Assembly (NCBI RefSeq): GCF_008364825.1
Contig: NZ_VTTO01000012.1
Span: 112,970-176,969 of the forward strand
Origin: Azospirillum sp. B21
GTDB lineage: Bacteria > Pseudomonadota > Alphaproteobacteria > Azospirillales > Azospirillaceae
DNA: 64,000 bases
Direction of reading: 5' to 3'
Position numbers and translations under genes: made by a program. Numbering within the stretch: the first letter of the stretch is position 1; each line of letters opens with the position of its first letter. Positions 55,418-64,000 of the stretch are shown here, in pieces. The notes under the pieces are model-generated. The model was not told where the DNA came from, searched no databases, and worked only from the letters and a program-made list of their open reading frames with translations.

Positions 55418-56066
55418 GCCCACGAAGGCGGCCGACATCGACGACGATGACGACCGGGTCCAGGACTACGGAAACGTCACCACCGGTTATCGCCGGGCGC
55501 TGTGGACCGTGGTGCTGCTCAACGTGACCTACGGCCTGGTGGAGATCGTCGCCGGTTTCCTGTCCGACTCCCAGGCCCTCCAGGCGGACGCGCTCGACTT
55601 CCTCGGTGACGGCACGATCACGCTGCTCGGCCTGCTGGCCATCGGCTGGAGCTTGGCTTGGCGCGCGCGGGCGGCGCTCCTCCAGGGCTGCTTCCTCGGC
55701 GGCCTCGGCACGGCCGTGCTGGCCTCCTCCGCCTACCGCGTGTTCGTGCTCTACGAACCCGAGGCTGGGGCGATGGGGCTGTTCGGCGCGGTCGCGCTCG
55801 TCATCAACGTCATCTCGGCGGTCGTCCTGCTGCCCCACCGCACCGGCGACGCCAACGTCCGCGCGGTCTGGTTGTTCTCGCGCAACGATGCGATCGGCAA
55901 CGTTGCGGTCATCATCGCGGCGGGGCTCGTGGTGTGGACCGGCACGCCCTGGCCGGACCTCGCCGTCGCGGTCGTCGTCGCGGGCCTGTTCCTGCAATCG
56001 GCGATCTCGATCATCCGGCACGCGCGCTCGGACCTCCGGCAGGCCAAGGCCGCCGCGTCCACCTGA
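55410..56066 (+). CDS. Cation diffusion facilitator-type metal exporter
   Basis: 218 residues overlapping the ArsR stop. Acidic N-terminus, then about six spans. Metal-site Asp residues in QADALDFLGD (about 70-78) and SRNDAIGNV (about 153-161) mark the CDF family; the usual first His is Asp here. It lacks the C-terminal cytoplasmic domain of most CDF proteins, as in short CzcD-like members on resistance plasmids. Likely exports Zn, Cd or Pb. Confidence 0.85.
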   Translation: MDEPTKAADIDDDDDRVQDYGNVTTGYRRALWTVVLLNVTYGLVEIVAGFLSDSQALQADALDFLGDGTITLLGLLAIGWSLAWRARAALLQGCFLGGLGTAVLASSAYRVFVLYEPEAGAMGLFGAVALVINVISAVVLLPHRTGDANVRAVWLFSRNDAIGNVAVIIAAGLVVWTGTPWPDLAVAVVVAGLFLQSAISIIRHARSDLRQAKAAAST

Positions 56067-56132
56067 CCCACGCCCCCACAGCACACGTCCGGCGGCACCG
56101 CCGGATCCCGCATGAACACGGCGGAGACGAGA

Positions 56133-58865
56133 ATGGACAAGCACCAAGAGACGACCACCCGCCTGCCCGGGCCCGAGCCCCTGCGCTTCCAGGTCGAGGG
56201 GCTGGACTGCCAAAACGAGGTCCGCGCGCTCAAGGCGGCCGTCGGCCCTCTGGTTGGTGGCGAGGACAAGCTCGCCTTCGACACCAAGGCCGGAACCATG
56301 GACGTCGCGCCGCAGGACCGTGCCGCGCCCGCGGACATCGAGCGGGCGGTCGCCGCCACCGGGATGCGCGCCAGCCTATGGCGCGGCGAGACGGTCGAGC
56401 TCCGCTTCAAGGTCCGTGGGCTCGACTGCCAGAACGAGGTGCGCGCGCTCAAGGCGGCCGTCGGGCCCGTTGTGGGCGGCGAGGAGCGGCTCGCCTTCGA
56501 CACGAAGGCCGGGACGATGACCGTGTCCTCCGCAGCCCCGGCCTCCATCGACGACATCCGCCGCGCCGTTGCGACCACGGGCATGCAGGCCGAACTCTGG
56601 CCCGACGGCGCTGTTCCGCCACCGGCACCAACCGGTGGCTCCTGCGGCATGTCCTGCGGGGCATCCGCCCTGACCACGCCCGTCCCGGTCCAACTGCCGG
56701 GCCAGACGGTGCTGCGCATCCACGGCATGGACTGCGGCGAGGAGGTGGCCGCGCTGAAGCGCGAGGTCGGCCCGGTGGTCGGCGGCGAGGACAAGCTCGC
56801 CTTCGACCTCATCAACGGCCGCATGTCGATCTCCGGCGACCCGGATGCCGCGACCCTGGAGCGGGTCAGCACGGCCGTGGCCCGGACCGGCATGCAGGCG
56901 GAGCTCTGGCAGGAGGGAGCCAGCACGGAGGCGACCGAGGCGGAGGAGCGCCGACGGCGCCTCCAGACCACGCTCACGACGGCCAGCGGTGTCCTCGCGG
57001 CCGTCGGCTTCGGGCTGCACGCCTGGCTTGGCGGCGGCGCCGCGGTCGCCTTCATGGGCGAGGCCGAGGCGCCGTGGGTTGCCATCCTCACCTACGCCGT
57101 CTCGATCCTCTGCGCGGTGCGCTACGTCGCTCCGAAGGCGTGGTTGGCGGCACGGCGGCTGCGGCCGGACATGAACCTGCTGATGGTCGTCGCCGTCATC
57201 GGCGCCGTCCTGATCGGCGAGTGGTTCGAGGCGGCCACCGTGTCCTTCTTCTTCGCCCTCGCCCTCGCCCTTGAGGCGTGGAGCCTGGGACGGGCGCGCC
57301 GCGCCGTCGCCGCGCTGATGGAGCTTGCCCCGCCGACGGCGCGGGTGCGCTTCCCGGACGGCACCGAGCGCGAGGTGCCCGCGGGCGAGGTCGCCGTCGG
57401 GGCGCACATCGTCGTCCGCCCCGGCGACAAGCTGCCGCTCGACGGCCGGGTCGCCGCCGGAACGAGCGACGTCAACCAAGCCCCCATCACCGGCGAGAGC
57501 GCGCCGGTGGCGGTGGCGCCAGGCTCCGAGGTCTTCGCCGGGACCATCAACGGCGCGGGCGCGCTCGAGATCGAGACCACCAAGGCCGCCCAGGACACCA
57601 CGCTCGCCCAGATCATCCGCATGGTCGGCTCGGCGCAGAGCCGCCGCGCGCCGACCGAGGCGTGGGTCGAGCGGTTCGCCCGCATCTACACACCCGTGGT
57701 CATGGCGTTGGCGATCGCCGTCTTCCTGCTGCCGCCGCTGCTGTTCGGCGGCGAGTGGCAGGCGTGGTTCTACCGCGCCCTGGTGCTGCTGGTGATCGCC
57801 TGCCCGTGCGCCCTGGTCATCTCGACGCCGGTCAGCATCGTCGCCGCGCTCACCGGCGCGGCCCGCAACGGTGTGCTGGTCAAGGGCGGCGTTTACCTCG
57901 AGGCGCCCGCCCATCTCAAGGCGGTCGCCATGGACAAGACCGGCACGCTGACCGAGGGGCGCCCGCGGGTCGCCGACCTGGTCCCGCTCGGCGGCCGCGG
58001 CGAAGCGGACCTCCTGGCGCTCGCGGCGGCGCTGGAGGCGCGCAGCGAGCACCCGCTCGCCCACGCTATCCTGGAGAACGCCAAGGAACGGGGCGTGTCG
58101 CCGGTCCCCGCGGAGGATGTCCAGGCGGTGCCCGGCCGGGGCGTCACCGGCCGGGTGGACGGGCGCGCGGTGTGGCTGGGCTCGCGCCGCTACCTGGAGG
58201 AGCGCGGCTTCGCCACCCCCGAGGCGCTGCGGCGCGCCGACGAGTTGGCGGCGGCCGGGCGCACCCTGGTCGCCGTCGGCGACGAGGGCGGCGTGTGGGG
58301 GCTGGTCGCGGTCGCCGACACCGTCCGGCCCGCCGCCCGCGCCGTGGTCGCGGCGCTGCACGCGGCGGGCATCCAGCGCGTGGTCATGCTGACCGGCGAC
58401 AACCGGGCCACCGCCGAGGCGATCGCCCGCGAGACGGGTGTGGATGAGGTGCGGGCCGAGCTCCTTCCGGCCGACAAGGTGGCCGCGGTCGAGGATCTCG
58501 TCGCGCAGCACGGGGCGGTCGCCATGGTCGGCGACGGCGTCAACGACGCCCCGGCCATGGCCCGGGCCAACCTGGGCATCGCCATGGGCGCGGTCGGCAC
58601 GGACGCCGCCATCGAGACCGCCGACATTGCCCTGATGTCGGACGACCTCTCGAAGCTGCCGTGGCTGGTCCGGCACTCGCGAGAAACGCTGGGCATCATT
58701 CGGCAGAACATCGGCTTCTCGCTCGCCGTGAAGCTGGTGTTCGTCGTCCTGACCTTCGTCGGGATGGCCTCGCTGTGGGGCGCCATCGCCGCCGACGTCG
58801 GGGCTTCGTTGCTCGTCGTCCTGAACGGGTTGCGCCTGCTGAAGGCTCAATCCGCGACCGCGTAG
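56133..58865 (+). CDS. Heavy-metal P1B-type ATPase (Zn/Cd/Pb class) with three HMA-like domains
   Basis: 910 residues from ATG 56133 (GGAGA upstream; ATG 56112 is an alternative). Three HMA-like units at the N-terminus, each with GLDCQNEV or GMDCGEEV in place of GMxCxxC, and a CGMSCG between units 2 and 3. Then TGES (actuator), membrane motif ACPCALV, phosphorylation site DKTGTLT, HP in SEHPLAHA and GDGVNDAPA. CPC and the end of the chain point to Zn/Cd/Pb export rather than Cu. Central pump of the block. Confidence 0.92.
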   Translation: MDKHQETTTRLPGPEPLRFQVEGLDCQNEVRALKAAVGPLVGGEDKLAFDTKAGTMDVAPQDRAAPADIERAVAATGMRASLWRGETVELRFKVRGLDCQNEVRALKAAVGPVVGGEERLAFDTKAGTMTVSSAAPASIDDIRRAVATTGMQAELWPDGAVPPPAPTGGSCGMSCGASALTTPVPVQLPGQTVLRIHGMDCGEEVAALKREVGPVVGGEDKLAFDLINGRMSISGDPDAATLERVSTAVARTGMQAELWQEGASTEATEAEERRRRLQTTLTTASGVLAAVGFGLHAWLGGGAAVAFMGEAEAPWVAILTYAVSILCAVRYVAPKAWLAARRLRPDMNLLMVVAVIGAVLIGEWFEAATVSFFFALALALEAWSLGRARRAVAALMELAPPTARVRFPDGTEREVPAGEVAVGAHIVVRPGDKLPLDGRVAAGTSDVNQAPITGESAPVAVAPGSEVFAGTINGAGALEIETTKAAQDTTLAQIIRMVGSAQSRRAPTEAWVERFARIYTPVVMALAIAVFLLPPLLFGGEWQAWFYRALVLLVIACPCALVISTPVSIVAALTGAARNGVLVKGGVYLEAPAHLKAVAMDKTGTLTEGRPRVADLVPLGGRGEADLLALAAALEARSEHPLAHAILENAKERGVSPVPAEDVQAVPGRGVTGRVDGRAVWLGSRRYLEERGFATPEALRRADELAAAGRTLVAVGDEGGVWGLVAVADTVRPAARAVVAALHAAGIQRVVMLTGDNRATAEAIARETGVDEVRAELLPADKVAAVEDLVAQHGAVAMVGDGVNDAPAMARANLGIAMGAVGTDAAIETADIALMSDDLSKLPWLVRHSRETLGIIRQNIGFSLAVKLVFVVLTFVGMASLWGAIAADVGASLLVVLNGLRLLKAQSATA

Positions 58866-59010
58866 CGCGTGCCTCTCGCACGCACCGCCGCGCCCGCTAC
58901 GTGCAGCGGCGGGGGCGGCGGGCGCGGCAGCGCCATGATGCCGGAGCAATGCCTCCTCTACCGGTGCCCTATAGGCACCCCGTCTGCCACCGGTTTCAAG
59001 GAGCCCCCTC

Positions 59011-59811
59011 ATGAGTGACACCTACATGCTGGCGGCGCTGCTGGGCATCGTCGAAGGCTTGACCGAGTTCATCCCTGTCTCCTCCACGGGGCACCTCATC
59101 CTGCTTGTCGATCTCCTCGGCTTTCAGGGGCCGCCTGGCAAAGTGTTCGAGATCGTCGTTCAACTCGGAGCGATCCTCGCCGTGTGCTGGGTGTATCGCG
59201 CCAAGCTCCTTGGAGTCGCCACCGGGCTGCCGCACGACCCCGCCGCTCGTCACTTTGCCGTCGTCGTCCTTCTGGCGTTCCTTCCGGCGGCGTTGGTCGG
59301 CGCCCTGGCGCATGGATTCATCAAGAGCGTGCTGTTTTCCCCCTATGTGGTTTCGGTGAGCCTCATCCTGGGCGGCTTGGCCATCCTTGTGATCGAGCGC
59401 GCCATCCCAGTGTCGCGGGTGCACGAGATCGAAGGGCTCCGTCCCAGGACGGCGCTTCTGATCGGTGCCTTCCAGACCCTGGCGATGATCCCGGGTGTCT
59501 CCCGCTCAGGGGCGACCATCATGGGGTCGCTGCTGCTGCGCGTCGATCGCAGGACGGCAGCCGAGTTCTCCTTTTTCTTGGCCATCCCGACCATGCTCGG
59601 CGCAACCACCCTCGACATCTACAAGAACCCGGGCGTTCTCAACCCGGACGACGCGCTCGTGGTTGTCGTCGGCTTCGCCGCGGCATTTCTCGCAGCGCTT
59701 GCCGTCGTGCGCGTGGTCGTGGCGTTCGTCGGCCGTCACGGCTTCACACCGTTCGCTTGGTATCGCATCGCCGCCGGGGCGACCATGCTCGCCATCCTTG
59801 CGGCTCGTTGA
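59011..59811 (+). CDS. uppP: Undecaprenyl-diphosphate phosphatase (UppP/PbrB-like)
   Basis: 266 residues, about eight spans. Signature EGLTEFIPVSSTGHLIL (about 15-31) and GVSRSGATIMGS (about 162-173) of the BacA/UppP family, which dephosphorylates undecaprenyl diphosphate in wall synthesis. Placed beside a Pb/Zn ATPase and an LspA, it recalls PbrB of the Cupriavidus pbr lead operon, where released phosphate is proposed to precipitate Pb outside the membrane. Confidence 0.92.
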   Translation: MSDTYMLAALLGIVEGLTEFIPVSSTGHLILLVDLLGFQGPPGKVFEIVVQLGAILAVCWVYRAKLLGVATGLPHDPAARHFAVVVLLAFLPAALVGALAHGFIKSVLFSPYVVSVSLILGGLAILVIERAIPVSRVHEIEGLRPRTALLIGAFQTLAMIPGVSRSGATIMGSLLLRVDRRTAAEFSFFLAIPTMLGATTLDIYKNPGVLNPDDALVVVVGFAAAFLAALAVVRVVVAFVGRHGFTPFAWYRIAAGATMLAILAAR

Positions 59812-59878
59812 TCGCCTCCCAACGGCCCGTGGGATCGAACCTCCGGCATGCCGTCTCCACGCCCACAGAGGACACCGC

Positions 59879-60409
59879 ATGACATTGCAAAGTGCCGCCC
59901 CAAACAACACGCTCACTGGGCGCCGGAGGAGGCTCGGGGCTGCACTCCTCGCCGCCACCTTTGCCGTCGCGCTCGACCAAGGCTCGAAGTGGGCGATCAT
60001 CGAGCACGTCATGAATCCCCCGCGCCTGATCGAAGTAACGCCGTTCTTCAATCTCACGCTTGGCTTCAACCGGGGTGTCAGCTTCGGGCTGTTCGGCGAT
60101 GGGGCCGTGGGACCTTGGCTGCTCTCCGGCCTCGCGCTGACCATCGTCGCCCTTCTCCTCGCCTGGGCAATGCGCTCTATAAGCCAGAGCGAGGCGGCCG
60201 CCCTGGGCGCCATCATCGGCGGCGCCCTGGGCAACGTCATCGACCGGGTCCGCCAGGGCGCAGTCACGGACTTCCTCGACCTGCACGCCTTTGGTTGGCA
60301 CTGGCCTGCCTTCAACTTGGCGGACGCGGCCATCTTCTGTGGCGTGGCGATGCTGCTGCTGCTCTCCTGGCTGGGCAAGTCGGTCGAGCCGTTTCAATCC
60401 CGGCCCTGA
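59879..60409 (+). CDS. lspA: Lipoprotein signal peptidase (LspA/PbrC-like)
   Basis: 176 residues from ATG 59879. Four spans; motifs DQGSKW, FNRGVSFGLF, GNVIDRVRQGAVTDFLD and FNLADAAI contain the catalytic Asp pair. LspA cleaves lipoprotein signals; plasmid copies beside Pb/Zn pumps correspond to PbrC. Together with the Lnt gene here it could form a lipoprotein-maturation set. Confidence 0.93.
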   Translation: MTLQSAAPNNTLTGRRRRLGAALLAATFAVALDQGSKWAIIEHVMNPPRLIEVTPFFNLTLGFNRGVSFGLFGDGAVGPWLLSGLALTIVALLLAWAMRSISQSEAAALGAIIGGALGNVIDRVRQGAVTDFLDLHAFGWHWPAFNLADAAIFCGVAMLLLLSWLGKSVEPFQSRP

Positions 60410-60448
60410 GCGGCCAGGACATCATGGGCATTTCGTAGGACTACGGGT

Positions 60449-62572
60449 ATGAACGGCATCGTTTGCAGGTTCCTGGCTTCGGGCATGCGCACTCCAGGGT
60501 TCGGCCCTCTTGCGATGGTCGCGGGCCTGATGGTCTCGGCCGCTACTCCCGCCGGGGCCGCGGAGGGGCCATGGGCATCCCACGATACGGCCAAGGCTCG
60601 GCTGGTCGCCGCGATCGAGGCGACGGGGACGCTCGAGACCGTGCCCGCCGGTCTGCATGTCGTGCTTGCTGACGGGTGGAAGACGTACTGGCGCTCGCCC
60701 GGCGACGCCGGGGCGCCGCCCAGCGTTGACTGGTCGGCCTCGGAGAACGTCAAGAAGGTCGAGTTCCGCTGGCCCGCGCCTCACCGGTTCACGCTCTTCG
60801 GCCTGGAAACCTTTGGCTACGCCGAGGAGGTGGTGTTCCCGCTCGACGTGGCCTTGGAACGGCCCGGCGAGCCGACCGCGCTGCGCGGCAAGGCCGACAT
60901 CCTGGTGTGCAGCAACATTTGCGTGCCGGTCGTCCTCGACCTCGCCCTCGACCTGCCCGCCGGTGGTGCGGCCGCCGATCCGGAGGCGGGCAACCTGATC
61001 GCGCGCTTCCAGGCGGCCATACCCGACGACGGCACCCACTCCGGCCTGCGGGTCGAGGGCGCGATCCTCGAACCGGGTCGGCCGGGAACGCTCGCCGTGA
61101 GCATCGTCTCGGACCGCCCGCTTCAAGAGCCGGACGTCCTGCTCGAGAGCCGCGACTGGACCTTCGGCAGGCCGGAACTCTCCTTTGCGCCGGACGGCCG
61201 GAGGGTCACCGCCAGGCTGCCCATCGGTGCCGGTCCAGACGCCGTGAGCATGCCCGGCAGCAGCATCACCGCAACCGTGACGGACGGCCCGCGTGCCGCG
61301 GAGTTCCGGCTAACGGTCGCCGCCGCCCCGGCGGGAGCGCTGCCGCGGATCGGGCCGCTCGTCACGACCCTCGGAATCGCCCTGCTCGGCGGCCTGGTGC
61401 TGAACCTGATGCCCTGCGTCCTGCCGGTGCTGAGCCTGAAACTGATGTCGGTGATCGGACACCGTGATCGGGAGCGGCGCCGCATCCGCCTCGGCTTCCT
61501 CGCGACCGCTGCGGGGATTGTGGCCTCCATGCTCGTGATGGCAGGCGCCCTGGTGGGGCTGAAGGCGGCCGGGATGGCCGTGGGCTGGGGCGTGCAGTTC
61601 CAGCAGCCCGTATTCCTGGTGCTCATGGCGGCCGTCCTCGTCGTGTTCGCGCTGGGTCTCGCGGGTGGGCCCGAGATCCCGCTACCGTCCCGAGTGGCGT
61701 CTGTCCTCGGCCACGCGGGCGGCGACGGCTTGGGCGGCAACGTCGCGGCGGGGGCGTTCGCGACGCTGCTGGCGACACCGTGCTCCGCGCCGTTCGTCGG
61801 CACGGCCGTGGCGTTCGCACTGGCCCGGGGCCCGGCCGAGATCCTGGCGATCTTCACCGCGCTCGGCCTGGGGCTCGCCGCGCCGTATCTCCTGGTATCG
61901 GCGTTCCCCCGGCTCACGGGCCTCCTGCCGCGCCCGGGACGTTGGATGATGATGTTGCGGCGCCTGCTTGCGCTGGCGCTGCTCGGGACCGCGGCGTGGC
62001 TCCTGAGCGTGCTGGCGGCCCAGACCTCCTGGCCGTCCTCCGCTGCGGTCGCCGCCGCGCTGTTCGTTCTCGCCGCCGCGCTTCTGTTCCGCTCCCGCCT
62101 CGGACGAGCCGCGGCCGTGTTGACCGCGGTCACCGCTCTCTCCGGCGCGCTCGCCGCCCCGGTGGTGCTCGATGCCGCGACGCGGACCCTTTCGCCGCCT
62201 GCGGCATCCTCGGCGGCCAAGTGGACCCGGTTCGACCAAGCCGAGATCGGACGCTTGGTCGCCCAAGGACGGACGGTGTTCGTCGATGTCACCGCGGACT
62301 GGTGCATCACCTGCAAGGCCAACAAATCCCTGGTCCTGGATCGGCCAGAAGTCGCGGCCGCCCTCACCGCCGATGGTGTCGTGCCCATGCGGGCCGACTG
62401 GACCCGGCCCGACGCGCGGATCTCCGACTACCTCGCCCGGCACGACCGGTACGGCATCCCGTTCAACGCCGTCTACGGGCCAGGCGCGCCGCGTGGTATC
62501 GTGCTGCCTGAGATCCTCTCGAACGGGGCCGTCCTCGATGCGCTCGCCCAGGCCAGGGGCGGCGGCTCATGA
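60449..62572 (+). CDS. DsbD/ScsB-like thiol-disulphide interchange protein
   Basis: 707 residues: signal peptide (about 1-38), periplasmic beta domain with CSNICVP (about 154-160), eight or so spans (about 300-560) with two Cys (LMPCVLPVL and TPCSAPFVG), and a C-terminal thioredoxin domain with WCITCKANK (Cys619/Cys622). It carries electrons from cytoplasm to periplasm. ScsB-type proteins are often tied to copper or metal tolerance. The stop overlaps lnt as ATGA. Confidence 0.9.
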   Translation: MNGIVCRFLASGMRTPGFGPLAMVAGLMVSAATPAGAAEGPWASHDTAKARLVAAIEATGTLETVPAGLHVVLADGWKTYWRSPGDAGAPPSVDWSASENVKKVEFRWPAPHRFTLFGLETFGYAEEVVFPLDVALERPGEPTALRGKADILVCSNICVPVVLDLALDLPAGGAAADPEAGNLIARFQAAIPDDGTHSGLRVEGAILEPGRPGTLAVSIVSDRPLQEPDVLLESRDWTFGRPELSFAPDGRRVTARLPIGAGPDAVSMPGSSITATVTDGPRAAEFRLTVAAAPAGALPRIGPLVTTLGIALLGGLVLNLMPCVLPVLSLKLMSVIGHRDRERRRIRLGFLATAAGIVASMLVMAGALVGLKAAGMAVGWGVQFQQPVFLVLMAAVLVVFALGLAGGPEIPLPSRVASVLGHAGGDGLGGNVAAGAFATLLATPCSAPFVGTAVAFALARGPAEILAIFTALGLGLAAPYLLVSAFPRLTGLLPRPGRWMMMLRRLLALALLGTAAWLLSVLAAQTSWPSSAAVAAALFVLAAALLFRSRLGRAAAVLTAVTALSGALAAPVVLDAATRTLSPPAASSAAKWTRFDQAEIGRLVAQGRTVFVDVTADWCITCKANKSLVLDRPEVAAALTADGVVPMRADWTRPDARISDYLARHDRYGIPFNAVYGPGAPRGIVLPEILSNGAVLDALAQARGGGS

Positions 62573-63987
62573 CAGAGCCTGCGGACACCAAACGGACGGT
62601 GTTGCGCCCCGAGGCCGCCCAGCATGGGTGCGCCGATACAGATGCCAACGACGCTGCCGGAGCGCCTGCGCTGGAGTTGCTGTGGCGGACGACACTCGCC
62701 CTGCCTCTGGGCGGTCTGGCTGTCCTCGCGCTGCCGCCGTTTTCGTTCTTCCCGGTGCTGGTCCTCGCGTTCGGCGGCTTCTTCCTGCTGCTTGAGGGCG
62801 TGGCGCCCGCAGCCGCCGCGATCCTGGGATGGGGCTTCGGTTTCGGGTTCTTCGTCACCGGCGCGCAATGGATCGCCGAGAGCCTCTATGTCGATGGTGG
62901 ACGGTTGGGGTGGTTGGCCGTTCCAGCGGTCGCCGGGCTTAGTGGTTTCCTGGCCCTCTTCATCGCCGCGGCCGCATGGGCCTTCGCCCGCCTCAGGGGC
63001 CGCGGGACGTCAGGGGCTCTGCTGTTCGCGTCTCTTTGGACCGCGGCCGAATGGCTGCGAGGCCATCTGCTGACCGGCTTCCCCTGGAACCTGGCCGCCT
63101 ATGCCTGGACGGACTACGCGGCGCCCCGGCAGGCCGCCGCGGTGGTGGGCAGCTACGGCCTGAGCCTGCTGACGGTCCTCGCCGCCACGCTCCCGGCGGT
63201 CGCGATCCTCAACACCTCCGGCCGGGACCGCCGCTGGGCGATCCTGATTGCGGGGATTGTCGTCGCCATGCTCTTGAGCGGCAGCCTCCGGCTGTCTTCC
63301 GACGACTCGGGGAAAGCCACCGGACCGATCGTGCGCGTTGTTCAAGGCAACATCGCGCAAGCACTGAAATGGCTCCCCGAGCGGCGGGCGGCGACCGTCG
63401 AGCGATACCTGGATCTCTCGTCCAGGCCCGGCCGCTACGATGTCCTTCTGTGGCCCGAGACCGCCTTTCCAGGCTTTCTCGAGGAGAACGGGGCCGTGCT
63501 GGACCGGATCGGCACGCTGCTGCCGCGGGGCGCCCATCTTCTGGCCGGAACGCCTCGGCGCACCGCGGAGCCCGAAGGCCCCGCATACTGGAACAGCATC
63601 GCCGCCGTGGACGACCACGGCCGGATAACGGCCACCTACGCCAAGCATCACCTCGTGCCCTTCGGCGAGTACGTGCCCTGGCGGGGCGTGTTGCCGATCG
63701 AACGGCTGGTGGCCGGGCTTGGGGACTTCTCCGCCGGGCCGGGGCCACGTACGATCCCGCTTGGCGGTAGGGCGGTGGGGCTGTCGATCTGCTACGAGGC
63801 GATCTTCCCCGGCGCGGTGGTCGATCGGGAGGAGCGCCCGACCTGGATCTTCAATGCCACCAACGACGCCTGGTTCGGGACCTCGATCGGGCCATACCAG
63901 CACCTCGCCTCGGCCCGCATGCGGGCATTGTCACATAAACCGCGGGGCTGGCGAGCTCCTGTTGCACTGGGCATAGTGGCGGGATGA
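62569..63987 (+). CDS. lnt: Apolipoprotein N-acyltransferase (Lnt), C-terminus disrupted
   Basis: 472 residues. Six N-terminal spans (about 35-250), then a nitrilase-like domain with the Glu-Lys-Cys triad: LLWPETAFPGF, YAKHHLVPFGEYVP and LSICYEAIFP. Family similarity is good up to QHLASARMRAL (about 452) and then stops; the last 20 residues do not fit and the final 40-60 residues of Lnt, including the last span, are missing. An insertion or rearrangement at about 63927 is likely. Confidence 0.85.
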   Translation: MTEPADTKRTVLRPEAAQHGCADTDANDAAGAPALELLWRTTLALPLGGLAVLALPPFSFFPVLVLAFGGFFLLLEGVAPAAAAILGWGFGFGFFVTGAQWIAESLYVDGGRLGWLAVPAVAGLSGFLALFIAAAAWAFARLRGRGTSGALLFASLWTAAEWLRGHLLTGFPWNLAAYAWTDYAAPRQAAAVVGSYGLSLLTVLAATLPAVAILNTSGRDRRWAILIAGIVVAMLLSGSLRLSSDDSGKATGPIVRVVQGNIAQALKWLPERRAATVERYLDLSSRPGRYDVLLWPETAFPGFLEENGAVLDRIGTLLPRGAHLLAGTPRRTAEPEGPAYWNSIAAVDDHGRITATYAKHHLVPFGEYVPWRGVLPIERLVAGLGDFSAGPGPRTIPLGGRAVGLSICYEAIFPGAVVDREERPTWIFNATNDAWFGTSIGPYQHLASARMRALSHKPRGWRAPVALGIVAG

Positions 63988-64000
63988 GACGTGAGCCCGA

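Noticed and set aside
55658..57274. 538-residue plus-strand frame over the CDF and ATPase genes
   Set aside because: Arg/Gly/Pro-rich shadow of two clearly recognisable genes in other frames.
56376..59021. 881-residue minus-strand frame over the ATPase gene
   Set aside because: Antisense shadow caused by high third-position GC; no recognisable domains.
1..64000. tRNA, rRNA or CRISPR-Cas genes
   Set aside because: Looked for cloverleaf-like and repeat-spacer patterns by eye and found none I could support.

Overview
The window looks like part of a large conjugative plasmid or integrative element from a high-GC proteobacterium, most likely an alphaproteobacterium of the Azospirillum/Rhodospirillales kind. 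That placement is an inference from base composition, codon use and the IS and metal-resistance genes; no rRNA or tRNA was seen. The transfer genes follow the order known from SXT/R391 elements and IncA/C plasmids: a DUF4400 gene, traL-E-K-B-V-A, dsbC, traC, a TrbI-like gene, a TrhF-type peptidase, a TrbC-TraW fusion, traU, traN, and later traF.

Layout. Positions 1-24193 hold the F-type mating-pair-formation genes. Between pilin and dsbC lie two tandem paralogues with thrombospondin-type repeats, a broken third tail, and a 1.2-1.3k-residue Ig-like secreted protein. A PP2C-type phosphatase sits inside the transfer cluster. Positions 24194-25486 hold a structured gene-poor stretch, an AT-rich array of AGATATCT sites and a ribbon-helix-helix gene. 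Positions 26596-41740 hold an SXT-like recombination and maintenance block: ssb, a Bet/RecT annealase, a YqaJ/lambda-type exonuclease, a CobS-like AAA+ ATPase, DUF3150, a CobT-like VWA protein, two RNase H-fold proteins, a Toprim primase and many small unknown genes. Positions 41777-46423 hold an M48 peptidase, periplasmic proteins, a DsbA-like oxidoreductase and a protein with four Myb/SANT-like units. Positions 46678-50289 hold another set of small unknown genes. At 50587 traF is cut by an IS21-family element (51302-53845). To its right the DNA becomes much richer in GC and carries a Pb/Cd/Zn-type resistance block: ArsR regulator, CDF transporter, P-type ATPase, UppP, LspA, DsbD/ScsB and an Lnt whose C-terminus is lost at the right edge.

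Three repeated regulatory families organise this DNA, and I regard them as its most interesting content. (1) A 27-bp dyad (GAAAGRCG, 11 nt, CGYCTTTC) followed by GGCGCG and, almost always exactly 28 nt after the dyad, a TAGNNT-like -10. Thirteen copies point into transfer genes and into several genes of unknown role, so they probably define one regulon. (2) Three hairpins with perfectly paired but unrelated 5-bp stems and an invariant 7-nt loop TAGTTGG, each followed by an A-rich tail ending in CAGCA and by a second hairpin. They stand at the heads of the three leading-region-like operons. (3) About 24 copies of a GC-rich, covarying leader with mutually exclusive pairings, placed just before nearly every gene of those operons and often pairing with the Shine-Dalgarno sequence. 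Together they suggest coordinated early (possibly single-strand-driven) expression of ssb, recombination and accessory genes, distinct from the dyad-controlled transfer genes.
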